Below are positions 1 to 8,878 of a DNA stretch of 64,000 bases, piece after piece. The stretch covers positions 339,336 to 403,335 of the forward strand of contig NZ_SRXX01000002.1 of NCBI RefSeq assembly GCF_004804315.1, in the 5' to 3' direction. This DNA is from Flagellimonas onchidii (GTDB lineage Bacteria; Bacteroidota; Bacteroidia; Flavobacteriales; Flavobacteriaceae). The number at the start of each line of letters is the position of its first letter. Within the stretch, counting starts at the first letter, position 1. Both the position numbers and the translations under genes were made by a program. The notes under the pieces are model-generated. The model was not told the DNA's origin. It did not search any database and saw only the letters and a list, made by a program, of their open reading frames with translations.

Positions 1-1
1 G

Positions 2-445
2 TTCTATCTGTATTCACAAATTTTGGTTCGTTCAGGAGGTCTGGTATGTGACCACCCTGAAAAGGTGTTTTTTAATCCATTCCTAAGGGCTGAACAAAAT
101 TCGAAGATAGTCGTCTATAGTTCAGGTTCTTTTGGTCAACATATCCTGTCTACCAATGCTAAAACCAATTTTTTTAAGATTGTTGGATGGATAGATGTTG
201 ATTTTCATAAACTTAAAGTTGGCGGAAACTTTGTTAAACCTCTAAGTTCAGTGGTTAACAAAGAGTTTGATTTCTTGATTATTGCCACAATTAACCCATC
301 AATTTACGAATCCATCAAAGCTGAGCTCGGACTGATGGGTATTGACGCAAGTAAAATTGTACAAATCAATACTGACGAACAAGAAATTACCAAACTCTTA
401 ACCCATCTGGGTTTTGATGATGATTTTAATTACCAATTAAATTAA
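2..445 (+). CDS. C-terminal part of a Rossmann-like protein (5' truncated)
   Basis: The frame is open to the left edge, so the true start lies outside the window; the TTG at 23 is only the first possible start inside it. From about position 107 there is a beta strand followed by a glycine turn (VVYSSGSFGQHI), then alternating strands and helices ending in FLIIAT and KIVQIN. This is what a nucleotide-binding Rossmann-like domain looks like. Such domains often end methyltransferase-like or sugar-modifying proteins in polysaccharide loci, but I do not recognise the family. It is followed after 52 bases by an ATP-grasp gene on the same strand, so it probably belongs to the same surface-glycan operon. 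The substrate is unknown. Confidence 0.6.
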   Translation, partial: FYLYSQILVRSGGLVCDHPEKVFFNPFLRAEQNSKIVVYSSGSFGQHILSTNAKTNFFKIVGWIDVDFHKLKVGGNFVKPLSSVVNKEFDFLIIATINPSIYESIKAELGLMGIDASKIVQINTDEQEITKLLTHLGFDDDFNYQLN

Positions 446-497
446 AAACACAAACCTAGCTTACAATTCATTTAAAATACACTAATCCTTTAATCAA

Positions 498-1787
498 ATG
501 ACTAAAAAACTTATAATTTTAGGCGGCAATCCGGAAACAGGTGTTTTGGTAGATATTGCAAATTCCATGGGGGTTTATACCATTGTCATTGACCCTAATC
601 CCAATGCGCCCGCCAAAAAAAATGCAGCTGAAACTTACGATATCGATGGCTTTGATATTGACAAAATTGTTGCTGTGGCCAAGGAAAAAAACGTTGACGG
701 CGTTTTGGTTGGAGTTGCAGACATATTAGTAAAACCTTATCGTGAGATTTGTGAAAAGCTAGGCGTACATTGCTATGCCAATGAAAAAACCATAGAAGCG
801 TTTTGTAGTAAAGATGGTTACAAACGTTATTGTGCCGAATATGGTGTTCAGGACATCCCAGGAATATATTTGACTCGTGATACCGATATTGCCAAACCTC
901 AAAATGTAGAATTTCCACTAATGGTTAAGCCCGTTGACAGTGGTGGCGGAGTGGGAATGAAGATTTGCAGAGATCAAGAAGACTATATCGCAACTGTACA
1001 AAACGTACTGAAATTCTCAAAAAAAGGAGTGGTTTTGGTTGAAAAGTATATGGATTCTAATTGTGATGATATGGCTGTATACTACACTTTTAAAAATGGT
1101 GTGCCTTATCTTTCCGCTACTTATGATAGATATCTTACAAGAATGCAAGGTGACTCAAGTCCTATTGCAATAGGTACGGTATATCCATCAACATATACAG
1201 ATTTGTTCGTTAAAGAAGTTCATCCCAAATTATGTGAAATGTTCAAAGGGTTGGATATACAGACTGGAGTGCTAAACATCCAGTTTTTTGTTGAAAACAA
1301 TGTTTTTTATAGTTATGACCCAGGATTTCGCCTTCAAGGAGAAGCTCCACATATTCACCTTGCCCATATAAACGGATTTGACCATAGGAAAATGCTTATA
1401 AACTACGCGCTTACAGGTGTTTTTGGGGATGAAGACTTTGCAGAAAGAAATGATTATATGCTCAAAGGCGGGGCTGCTTGTTCAGTTTGGGTGCTCTTAA
1501 AAGATGGAAAAATAGACTCAATAGAAGGGTTGGAAGCTATTAAATCCCATAAAAATGTCAATTTCGTTGTTGAACGGTTCAAAGTTGGAGATACCGTTCA
1601 GAAAGAATGGATAGGAACGGAAAGACAGGTGCTATATAGGATTTACACTGCGGCAGATTCGATTTTTGGAATTAATGAAACTATTCAAGACATAAAAAAT
1701 AGTCTGAAGGTACTTGACTCCGAAGGCAACGACATGGTGATAGAATGGTTAAAACCATGGAATACAGAAGACTACATATTCAATTAA
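498..1787 (+). CDS. ATP-grasp domain ligase of the polysaccharide locus
   Basis: The protein has 429 residues. The N-terminal pre-ATP-grasp fold begins with IILGGNPETG (residues 5-14). The ATP-grasp core follows, with the ATP-binding lysine in MVKP (K144), a glycine-rich loop (GGGVGM, about 149-154), a VEKY strand near 180, and the metal and phosphate region DPGFRLQGE (274-282). Enzymes of this fold activate a carboxylate as an acyl phosphate and join it to an amine, thiol or hydroxyl. Relatives sit in capsule and O-antigen clusters, but their substrates are mostly unknown. It lies between a Rossmann-like gene and an SDR. The nearby GNAT/FemAB-like genes make amino-acid or amide decoration of a glycan a reasonable guess, but it is only a guess. 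Confidence 0.8.
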   Translation: MTKKLIILGGNPETGVLVDIANSMGVYTIVIDPNPNAPAKKNAAETYDIDGFDIDKIVAVAKEKNVDGVLVGVADILVKPYREICEKLGVHCYANEKTIEAFCSKDGYKRYCAEYGVQDIPGIYLTRDTDIAKPQNVEFPLMVKPVDSGGGVGMKICRDQEDYIATVQNVLKFSKKGVVLVEKYMDSNCDDMAVYYTFKNGVPYLSATYDRYLTRMQGDSSPIAIGTVYPSTYTDLFVKEVHPKLCEMFKGLDIQTGVLNIQFFVENNVFYSYDPGFRLQGEAPHIHLAHINGFDHRKMLINYALTGVFGDEDFAERNDYMLKGGAACSVWVLLKDGKIDSIEGLEAIKSHKNVNFVVERFKVGDTVQKEWIGTERQVLYRIYTAADSIFGINETIQDIKNSLKVLDSEGNDMVIEWLKPWNTEDYIFN

Positions 1788-1883
1788 CCTAAAAATCCAT
1801 TGTGTGGCAACTGTGACCAATTTAGAAGTTGTTCCAGTTTTGATACCAAAAAAGATTAAGACTTTTCAATAAAAAACAACATA

Positions 1884-2654
1884 ATGCAACATATTTTAGA
1901 AAAATTCAGTTTAGAAGGAAAAAAAGCGATTGTAGTTGGAGGTGCAGGTGATCTTGGAAAAGCTATGGTGGAGGCTGTTGCCCAAGCAGGGGCCCAAACT
2001 GTGGTAATTGATTTAGACAATAGAATATTCCAAATCTGTGAAGAATTTAATAATAACGGCTTGAATGTAAGCCCGATAAAAACTGATGTCAGTAAACTCT
2101 CAGAAATTAAGGATTCTTACAATACAGCCTTGGAAATATTAGGAGGTACAGTAGATATTTTGATAAACTCCGCAGGAATTCAAAGAAGATATCCAAGTGA
2201 GGATTTTCCAGAAGAAGAGTGGAATAAGGTCATTTCCATAAACTTGGATGCCACTTTTTACTATTGCAAGTACGCTGGTAATACCATGATAGAAAATGGC
2301 GGTGGAAAAATCATCAATATTGCTTCTTTGATGAGCTTTTTGGGCGGAATCACCATACCTGCATATGCCGCTTCAAAGGGTGGTGTAGGACAATTGACAA
2401 AAGCACTCTCAAATGATTGGGCGGCAAAGGGCATTTGTGTAAATGCTATTGCTCCAGGTTATATGGACACCCAATTAAATACTGCCTTAATCAATGATAA
2501 AAAGAGAACAGAGGAAGTATTTAATAGAGTTCCAATGAAAAGATGGGGCACAGGGGAAGATCTTAAAGGACTGACCGTCTTTTTGTCATCTTCCGCCAGT
2601 GATTATGTTACCGGAACTGTAATACCTGTTGATGGAGGGTATTTGGGCCGTTAA
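1884..2654 (+). CDS. SDR-family oxidoreductase, KduD-like
   Basis: This is a classical short-chain dehydrogenase of 256 residues. The cofactor motif GGAGDLG is at 19-25, the NSAG motif near 93-96, and the catalytic residues are S148, Y161 and K165 (YAASK). The end, with SSSASDYVTGTVIPVDGGYLGR-like spacing, and the stretch around NIASLMSFLGG closely match KduD (2-dehydro-3-deoxy-D-gluconate 5-dehydrogenase). Since it is embedded in a glycan locus, it may instead reduce or oxidise a sugar precursor; pectin or alginate catabolic partners are absent. The ATG follows an A-rich leader, as is common in this phylum. It is 96 bases downstream of the ATP-grasp gene and is probably co-transcribed. Confidence 0.85.
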   Translation: MQHILEKFSLEGKKAIVVGGAGDLGKAMVEAVAQAGAQTVVIDLDNRIFQICEEFNNNGLNVSPIKTDVSKLSEIKDSYNTALEILGGTVDILINSAGIQRRYPSEDFPEEEWNKVISINLDATFYYCKYAGNTMIENGGGKIINIASLMSFLGGITIPAYAASKGGVGQLTKALSNDWAAKGICVNAIAPGYMDTQLNTALINDKKRTEEVFNRVPMKRWGTGEDLKGLTVFLSSSASDYVTGTVIPVDGGYLGR

Positions 2655-2712
2655 CCAAACTATTGTTATTATGAAATACAACGCCTTGATTTTCCAATAC
2701 ATGGTTGGCAGG

Positions 2713-2782
2713 TAGTACTTTATCTATAAAAACTGTAGCAAAACTATTTTATTTGATGATTTGGTGGCATCAAATAATTTTG
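2713..2782 (+). repeat. Duplicated upstream segment, copy 1
   Basis: This 70-base stretch resembles 4050-4119 at roughly three of every four positions. Both copies begin with TAGTAyTTTATCyATAAAAAC and end with AATAATTTTG. Each lies about 200 bases before the start of one of the two paralogous glycosyltransferases (202 and 203 bases). The pair was therefore duplicated together with its leader. Whether the segment is a promoter region, an untranslated control element or a gene relic cannot be told from sequence alone. Confidence 0.6.
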
Positions 2783-2914
2783 TTCTCAACTATTGTGGGG
2801 ATACAGTTAAATTTCAGTTGCAAGGATTACCAATCAATGGGTCTTTTTTGGAACATCTAAAAACAAAATTTAATCGATACCCTATCGAAAAAACCACTAA
2901 ACCAATAAGAAGCA

Positions 2915-3940
2915 ATGAAATTAAGCATAATCATTCCTTTGTATAACAAGGAAAAATATATTGATCGCTGCTTAAAAAGTCTATTGGCTCAAGATTTATC
3001 TTCAAATGAATATGAAATCATAATTATAGATGATGGATCCAAGGATAGTGGAGGTCTCATTGCTCAAGACTATTCTGAGCAATATTCTAATATACATGTT
3101 TTTTTACAAGAAAATAGAGGTGTGAGTGCCACCAGAAATAGAGGTATAGAAATAGCACGGGGAAAATACGTTTATTTGATGGATGCAGACGATTATCTAG
3201 CACGAACTACCTTAGGGAACCTCTTAAATATATGTGAATCGAATAATCTAGAAATTTTAGGCTTCAACACTACATACACCGAAAATGGTAATTTAACCCG
3301 ATCATCTACCGAAGACCCTAAAAACCTTTCAGTGAAAGTAGCAGATGGTGTTAGATTTATTGGAGAAAGTAGCTACAGAAATGAAGCTTGGTGGTATGTG
3401 ATTGAAAGAGAGTTTTTATTGAATTCAGGTATCAAGTTCATAGAAGGTAGATTATTGGAAGACGCTATATTCACTGCGAGTCTGTTTCTAAAATCTAAGA
3501 GGATAGCTAAAGTAGACTATGACATTCACCGATTTGTAAAGGTTCAAAATTCTATACAAACCAGCACCAATACTAAACATCTTCACAAGTTCATCCACGA
3601 TTTGGTTTTTGCGATTGAAGAAATTGATGGTATGATTAACAACCTAGATAGCTCTCACGAATATTATCAAAAAGTTGTGAGGGATTTTAGAAAAAAACAG
3701 CAATCCTTTGTTTTTACGCTGTTTATAAAGGTTTTTAGACATCCCTTCTTCAGCCTAAAAGAGCTTGGAAAAATACTTAAGAAACTCAAAGGCCTAAATG
3801 TTTATCCCATAAATCTCGAAACGGGTGGAATTGGGAATAAAAAAAGCCGCTTTATTTACAGCATGACTTTTGTACCCGTATTCAATAGTAGAAATCTCCT
3901 TTTTCTATGCCTAAATATTAAGAGGTTAGTTGGCCACTAA
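2915..3940 (+). CDS. Family 2 glycosyltransferase
   Basis: This GT-A fold glycosyltransferase of 341 residues opens with LSIIIPLYNKEKYIDRCL and carries the IIDDGS motif near 38-43. The nucleotide-sugar and metal motif is D90-A-D92-D93, within YLMDADDYL. GT2 enzymes move a sugar from an NDP donor to a lipid-linked or growing glycan on the cytoplasmic side of the inner membrane. The C-terminal half (about 200-341) has the basic, helical character seen in capsule GT2 proteins. A close paralogue follows at 4253, with conserved sequence from the first codon to the tail (GGIGNKK). The ATG is favoured because the family pattern begins right after it. The sugar donor and acceptor cannot be read from the sequence. 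Confidence 0.88.
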   Translation: MKLSIIIPLYNKEKYIDRCLKSLLAQDLSSNEYEIIIIDDGSKDSGGLIAQDYSEQYSNIHVFLQENRGVSATRNRGIEIARGKYVYLMDADDYLARTTLGNLLNICESNNLEILGFNTTYTENGNLTRSSTEDPKNLSVKVADGVRFIGESSYRNEAWWYVIEREFLLNSGIKFIEGRLLEDAIFTASLFLKSKRIAKVDYDIHRFVKVQNSIQTSTNTKHLHKFIHDLVFAIEEIDGMINNLDSSHEYYQKVVRDFRKKQQSFVFTLFIKVFRHPFFSLKELGKILKKLKGLNVYPINLETGGIGNKKSRFIYSMTFVPVFNSRNLLFLCLNIKRLVGH

Positions 3941-4252
3941 TTTCCTATCGGATAGGCTTAATAACTTTCTATTGCGTTTATGCATTCATTAAAAATAAAA
4001 TGACCTTTATTTTGAACCAAGGAAAAACCATAAGAGATTGTATTTCACCTAGTATTTTATCCATAAAAACGGCAACAAAACCAATTTTATTTGTCGATTC
4101 TATGATATCAATAATTTTGATTCGACCGTTATGATGACATTATTGTTTTCAAATAGAGAATATCATCAACACGCTTTTTTTTAGACCTATTTGGAATAGG
4201 AAAAATAAAAAACCAACACTCAAAAATGAACCAAATAATTTAACTAAAAATA
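3941..4252. other. 312-base gap between paralogous glycosyltransferases
   Basis: No convincing gene lies here. The second copy of the duplicated leader (4050-4119) is inside it. The remaining sequence is very AT-rich, with no strong hairpin terminator. The gap between the SDR and the first glycosyltransferase (2655-2914) has the same layout. Confidence 0.5.
4050..4119 (+). repeat. Duplicated upstream segment, copy 2
   Basis: This is the counterpart of 2713-2782, at the same distance before its glycosyltransferase. It aligns over 70 bases with one compensating pair of one-base gaps. Both ends of the segment are better conserved than the middle. Confidence 0.6.
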
Positions 4253-5281
4253 ATGAGGCTAAGTATAATTGTTCCATTGTATAACAAAGAAAAGTTTATA
4301 GAACGTTGCCTGAAAAGCCTATTGGATCAAGACATACCGTATAATGAATATGAAATTATTGTAGTTGATGACGGTTCAACAGATAGCGGTAATTCGATTG
4401 TTCAAACTTATTGCGAAAATCATGAGAACATTCATTTATTCAGTCAACAAAACCAAGGAGTAAGTGCTGCCCGTAATAAAGGCATTGAAATGGCTAAAGG
4501 AAAGTATCTCCATTTTCTAGATTCAGATGATTATATTGCTCCTAATGTTTTAAATGGTCTTCTTCAATTATGTAACATCAATAAACTTGAAATATTAGTA
4601 TTTCAGAGTAAATTCGTGAAGGGAACGGAAGTGCCAAATTTTTCTACATCTCGGCCTCAGGGTTTATCCTCGGATATCTTAGATGGTCTTACATACATAT
4701 CCAAACATGGAATAAGAAATTCAGCATGTTTGTATCTAATTGAAAGAAGTTTTTTGCTCTCTACTGAAATTACATTTATGGAGGGCAGGTTTATGGAAGA
4801 TTCGATTTTCACCACAAGCTTGGTTTTACGAGCAAACAGAATTTCCAAAGTGGATACAGATATCCACAGATATGCTATTGTTGAAAACTCTATAACAACA
4901 ACCAAAGAGTCGGCTCATGCCCTCAAATTCATTGATGATTTGGTTTTTGCAATTCAAGAAATAGATCATATGAGTAAAAGCCTGGATGGTTCGCATGTGG
5001 AATATAATAACATACTTAAAAATTTAAAAAGAAAGCAACAGTCCTATGTTTTTACATTATTTATAAAAACGTTTAGGTCTCCGAGTCTTAATTTCAAGGT
5101 TCTTAAAAAAATATTGAAGCAATTAAATGAGTTAGAAGTATATCCAATAGACCGAAAAATAGGAGGAATAGGAAACAAAAAAACCGGTCCAATTTATAAT
5201 ATGGTCATCGTACCAATCTTAAACAATAAAACTCTTCTTTTTTTAAGTCTTAGATTTAAAAGATTGTTTTCTCCCAGTTAA
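4253..5281 (+). CDS. Family 2 glycosyltransferase, paralogue of the preceding one
   Basis: This GT-A fold enzyme of 342 residues has LSIIVPLYNKEKFIERCL at the start, VVDDGSTDSG near 37-46 and the metal motif D90-S-D92-D93 (FLDSDDYI). It can be aligned with the 2915-3940 product over its full length, including the HRY/HRF motif near 205, the KRKQQSYVFTLFIKTFR stretch and the tail GGIGNKK. It arose by tandem duplication that also copied the upstream region. The two copies have diverged in the middle third (about 100-200), where acceptor specificity often lies. They may therefore add different sugars, or the same sugar to different acceptors. It probably acts in the same glycan assembly line. 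Confidence 0.88.
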   Translation: MRLSIIVPLYNKEKFIERCLKSLLDQDIPYNEYEIIVVDDGSTDSGNSIVQTYCENHENIHLFSQQNQGVSAARNKGIEMAKGKYLHFLDSDDYIAPNVLNGLLQLCNINKLEILVFQSKFVKGTEVPNFSTSRPQGLSSDILDGLTYISKHGIRNSACLYLIERSFLLSTEITFMEGRFMEDSIFTTSLVLRANRISKVDTDIHRYAIVENSITTTKESAHALKFIDDLVFAIQEIDHMSKSLDGSHVEYNNILKNLKRKQQSYVFTLFIKTFRSPSLNFKVLKKILKQLNELEVYPIDRKIGGIGNKKTGPIYNMVIVPILNNKTLLFLSLRFKRLFSPS

Positions 5282-5404
5282 TGAGGAATTTTTAAAGCAC
5301 ATTGAAAACACCTTCTAAAATGACCAGTAAAACCAGTTTCCCCCAGTTGTCAAAAAATATCAATCTAAGTAATCCTTATAGGGTTAAAAAATCTCTTGTC
5401 CTAA

Positions 5405-6424
5405 ATGATTCAAACTATTGAGGAAAAAAAATACTGGGACGACTTTATCTCAAGCTTTGAGGAGTCAGATTTGTATCACACCTTCGACTATCATATGATT
5501 TCAAAAGGTGGAGATAGGCCTATATTGTTAAAATATATCCATCGAGAATGTATTATCGGCCTACCCCTGCTCATAAGAAAAATCCCTGGCTCCACTTTTT
5601 TTGATGCCACCTCAGTTTATGGATACGCGGGACCACTTTACAAAAACATTTCCATTGACTTTGACAACAAACATTTCGAAGGCGAACTTCTAGAATATTT
5701 TATTTCCAACAAAATCATTGCTGTATTTTCAAGACTCAATCCTTTTTTGCCTTTACAGCATAAGGTTCTGGGGCTTATTGGAAGCATTGAAAAAAAAGGA
5801 CCGGTAGTTACCATAGACCTTAAAAAAAGCGTTGAATTACAACGAAGAGAATTTGCTAGAAGATTAAAAGGGCAACTCAATAAGGCTAGAAGATATTGCA
5901 AGGTTAAAAAAGCTACCACCGATGAAGAGTTTGAGGATTTTGTGAAAATCTATCATGAAAACATGGATCGGGTCAATGCCAAACCCATGTATTATTTTGA
6001 TAATCAATATTTCAAGGTACTTGCCAAAAGCAACGGTTTTGAAACGGAAACGCTCTTGGCAGTGCATAATGAAACCAATGAAGTAATTGGTGCCAGTTTG
6101 TTCATATACAAAAACTCCGTGGTCCATTACCACTTATCTGGAACCAAAAGTGAGTATCTGCCACTGATGCCCACTAAACTCTTGATAGATGAAATGAGAA
6201 TTAAGGCGACCCAAATGGGATTATCTTGTTTCAATCTTGGCGGAGGGCTGGCCAGCGCAAATGATACCCTTCTTCAATTTAAATCGTCTTTCTCAAAAGA
6301 TATGAACGACTTCTATGTTTGGAAACTGGTTGTTCAACCAGAGATTTACGAAAAACTGATAGAAAAAAGTAATAATGGTACCAAAGGAGACTTTTTCCCA
6401 TTATATAGATGCAATGGTGTATAA
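5405..6424 (+). CDS. GNAT/FemAB-like acyltransferase-fold protein
   Basis: This protein of 339 residues belongs to the broad GNAT superfamily group that includes FemAB-like and CelD/BcsL-like proteins (Acetyltransf_6 type). It shows the double-GNAT layout: an N-terminal half with YHTFDYHMISK and PLLIRKIPG, a basic helix near 150-165 (RREFARRLKGQLNKARR), then the core GASLFIYKNSVVHYHLSGT (about 220-240) and a C-terminal FNLGGG motif near 277. FemAB-type proteins transfer amino acids from aminoacyl-tRNA; other members acylate sugars. It is only distantly related to the three paralogues that follow. There is a 123-base gap after the glycosyltransferases and 13 bases to the next gene, so it probably forms an operon with genes to 12497. 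Confidence 0.75.
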   Translation: MIQTIEEKKYWDDFISSFEESDLYHTFDYHMISKGGDRPILLKYIHRECIIGLPLLIRKIPGSTFFDATSVYGYAGPLYKNISIDFDNKHFEGELLEYFISNKIIAVFSRLNPFLPLQHKVLGLIGSIEKKGPVVTIDLKKSVELQRREFARRLKGQLNKARRYCKVKKATTDEEFEDFVKIYHENMDRVNAKPMYYFDNQYFKVLAKSNGFETETLLAVHNETNEVIGASLFIYKNSVVHYHLSGTKSEYLPLMPTKLLIDEMRIKATQMGLSCFNLGGGLASANDTLLQFKSSFSKDMNDFYVWKLVVQPEIYEKLIEKSNNGTKGDFFPLYRCNGV

Positions 6425-6437
6425 TCAATAGTATAGT

Positions 6438-7676
6438 ATGATTAAATCCAACCCATTCACCTCAACTACTTTTGTTTCTTTTTGGTCAAGACATTTCTTG
6501 CCGGACAAAAAGATTCATACTTTCAATTTTGCTAAAAATCTTTCATTCTACCAATCCAAAATCCCTGGCCTGTATATCAATTCCGGAAAAAACTTGACCA
6601 AAGGACTGGATTATGAATTGGATTCCCATTGCGGAAAAAAGGAAAAGGGAAAAACCTTCCTTGTCTATGATGTTATGGGCTATTCCAGAAAAGAAGAAGT
6701 CACTTCAAATGGTACAATGGGGCTCTATTCGGTAAAGCAGTATCCTGGATTCTTGATAGAGCTGGAAGCATACGGCACGTTGGGTGATTATATGTCCAAA
6801 ACCTTCAAAAAAAGTAGCCGATATAAACTGCGTAAATACAAAAAACGTCTTGAAGAATGCTTCGAAATCTCATTTAAAGCGCATTATGGAGAAATGTCCG
6901 AGACAGAATTCAACTCTACTTTTGACCAGTTTAAGTTACTTCTTGAAAAACGTTTTGCGGAAAAGCAAATAAGCAACAATAACTTGGATTACCAAGAATG
7001 GAACTTTTATAAAGATGTGGCCTATCCTATGATACTTCAAAAAAAAGCTGCATTATTTGTATTGTACAACAACAATGAACCTATCAGTATCACATTGGCC
7101 TATTTATCTGAAAAAAGGGTATTCGACGCCATTACCGTTTTTGATACTGATTATGCCAAATTTCATCTTGGAAGTATAAAGATCATGTATTTAATTGAGT
7201 GGTGTCTGAAAAACAACTGGCCAGTTCTTGATTTTTCCAAAGGTTATTTTGATTACAAAACAAGATGGTCAAACAAAAAATTCGATTTTCATTATCATAT
7301 TCTATATGACAAAAAATCACCAAAAGCGCAACTTATATCCTTCGCTCTAAAAAGCTTTTTCGAACTCAAGCAGTATTTAAGAGAGAAAAAACTCAATGAA
7401 AGTTTACATCGATTTACCTATTCGTTAAAAAACAAAAAAAAGGAAAGTATCAATTACTCCTATGTAGAATGGGATGATCAACATACAAGTAAAAACAAGC
7501 AGGTTATAGATATAAATGCTGCAGAGTTTACCGTGTTAAAAAATATTTGTTACGATTTTTTATATCTAAACCAGGAAAAAGAAAAAAACCTTAAGGTTTT
7601 TAAAGTGGGGGAAACAACCAATTTGTTCCTCTTGGAAGGGCTAGATACCAAAACGGGTGTAAAGCTAACCATCTAA
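6438..7676 (+). CDS. GNAT-fold acyltransferase paralogue 1 of 3
   Basis: This protein has 412 residues. The core (about 115-300) has a basic helix, RYKLRKYKKRLEECFEI, then KKAALFVLYNNNEPISI, FDTDYAKFHLGSIKIMYLIEWC and a TRWSNKKFDFHYHILYD signature. The same blocks recur in the next two genes, which together form a tandem triplicate family. In all three the core is flanked by an N-terminal region of about 110 residues and a C-terminal region of about 100 residues that ends in a block like YDFLYLNQE...KVFKV. I do not recognise either flank. The core matches the Acetyltransf_6 type of GNAT proteins found in exopolysaccharide loci. There is no signal peptide, so a cytoplasmic role is likely. The acyl donor and acceptor are unknown. 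Confidence 0.75.
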   Translation: MIKSNPFTSTTFVSFWSRHFLPDKKIHTFNFAKNLSFYQSKIPGLYINSGKNLTKGLDYELDSHCGKKEKGKTFLVYDVMGYSRKEEVTSNGTMGLYSVKQYPGFLIELEAYGTLGDYMSKTFKKSSRYKLRKYKKRLEECFEISFKAHYGEMSETEFNSTFDQFKLLLEKRFAEKQISNNNLDYQEWNFYKDVAYPMILQKKAALFVLYNNNEPISITLAYLSEKRVFDAITVFDTDYAKFHLGSIKIMYLIEWCLKNNWPVLDFSKGYFDYKTRWSNKKFDFHYHILYDKKSPKAQLISFALKSFFELKQYLREKKLNESLHRFTYSLKNKKKESINYSYVEWDDQHTSKNKQVIDINAAEFTVLKNICYDFLYLNQEKEKNLKVFKVGETTNLFLLEGLDTKTGVKLTI

Positions 7677-7687
7677 ACAAAATTGAA

Positions 7688-8866
7688 ATGGGAATTACCA
7701 AAATCGTAAACTACAATTTTGCTCTTGACTTGTTCGAAAAAGGAAGCATACCTCCAATATATAGTTCTGTTCAAAATGATCGCATAGAACAACAAGAGGT
7801 AAACAACTTGCACTTATCGGATGAATCAATGTTCTCAGGTATTACAGAAGTTAAATGCATTCCTGAATTCCTGACCCCACTACCCCGTTCACTTGGCAAA
7901 CCTCTTAAACTTCTTCAAATCCAAAGATTCAACGGTTATTATATCGACTTGAGCGGTTTTTCCTCTGTAGATGAGTACATTATGTCCAAAATGGGGTCAA
8001 AACGTAAGCTAACACGTTTAAAAAGGCCCTTAAAACGACTTGAAAGTTGTTTTGACATTAACTATGAAGTTTATTTTGGGGAAATCGAAGAAGGCAATTA
8101 CGAATACTTGTTCAATACAATGCAGCAATTTATAAAGCAGCGGTTTGAACAACGGGGAGATGAATTTGACCCAACAATCAACCTAGATGAAATGAGAAAA
8201 AAAACCTATTCCATGATTCTGGAAAAAAAGGCTTCTCTTCACGTCATCTATAATCAATCGGATCCCATTGATATTTGTCTAAATTACCATTACCAAGATG
8301 TGCTGAACAGTGCTATCAGTTCCTATGATATCAATTACTCAAAATTCGGTTTGGGAAATATTGACATCATGAAACATCTGGAGTGGTGCATTGATAATAA
8401 TTACCAAGTTTTTGACTTTATGTGGGGGGATCTACCTTACAAGCATGTATGGAGCAATAAGGTATATCGATATGGACATCATATTTTTTACGACCCAAAA
8501 TCAGTAATACATAGGGTATTGGTTCCCATAAGAGTTCTGTTGTACAAATTCAAAGATTATTGGAAGTCCAAAAAAGAAAGAGGAAAGAAAAACGTTAAAA
8601 GTAGGATTGGCACAGAAAAATCGGATACGAAACCGAGGATAGAGCAGCAGGAGGTAAATCATGATGAAATTAATGGTTTGGCCTTTACCGAAATCAACAT
8701 TCATTTAGAACCAAATCTTTGGTTAAGACCTTTAGTTTATGATTTTCAATATCGATATGTTGAACACGCTAAAAATATTAAGGTGCTCAAGCTATGTGAC
8801 AAACAAGAAACGTATGCCGTTTTAGGTAAAACCAAGGCAATTTCAATAGTGAATCATCTGAACTAA
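7688..8866 (+). CDS. GNAT-fold acyltransferase paralogue 2 of 3
   Basis: This protein of 392 residues is collinear with its neighbours: basic helix RKLTRLKRPLKRLESCFDI, KKASLHVIYNQSDPIDI, YDINYSKFGLGNIDIMKHLEWC and VWSNKVYRYGHHIFYD. A linker near residues 295-320 is rich in Lys, Arg, Glu and Gln. An oddity is that the octapeptide RIEQQEVN occurs twice, near residues 36 and 319, using different codons. The start ATG lies 11 bases after the previous stop. The role is inferred only from fold and context: acylation, or possibly amino-acylation, of a surface glycan or its precursor. It could also be a diverged copy with no activity, but the core residues shared by the trio are intact. Confidence 0.75.
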   Translation: MGITKIVNYNFALDLFEKGSIPPIYSSVQNDRIEQQEVNNLHLSDESMFSGITEVKCIPEFLTPLPRSLGKPLKLLQIQRFNGYYIDLSGFSSVDEYIMSKMGSKRKLTRLKRPLKRLESCFDINYEVYFGEIEEGNYEYLFNTMQQFIKQRFEQRGDEFDPTINLDEMRKKTYSMILEKKASLHVIYNQSDPIDICLNYHYQDVLNSAISSYDINYSKFGLGNIDIMKHLEWCIDNNYQVFDFMWGDLPYKHVWSNKVYRYGHHIFYDPKSVIHRVLVPIRVLLYKFKDYWKSKKERGKKNVKSRIGTEKSDTKPRIEQQEVNHDEINGLAFTEINIHLEPNLWLRPLVYDFQYRYVEHAKNIKVLKLCDKQETYAVLGKTKAISIVNHLN

Positions 8867-8878
8867 GCATCACCAAAA

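Noticed and set aside
2761..2946. 61-codon frame before the first glycosyltransferase
   Set aside because: It overlaps the glycosyltransferase start, begins at TTG, has no protein-like pattern, and most of it lies in or next to the duplicated leader segment.
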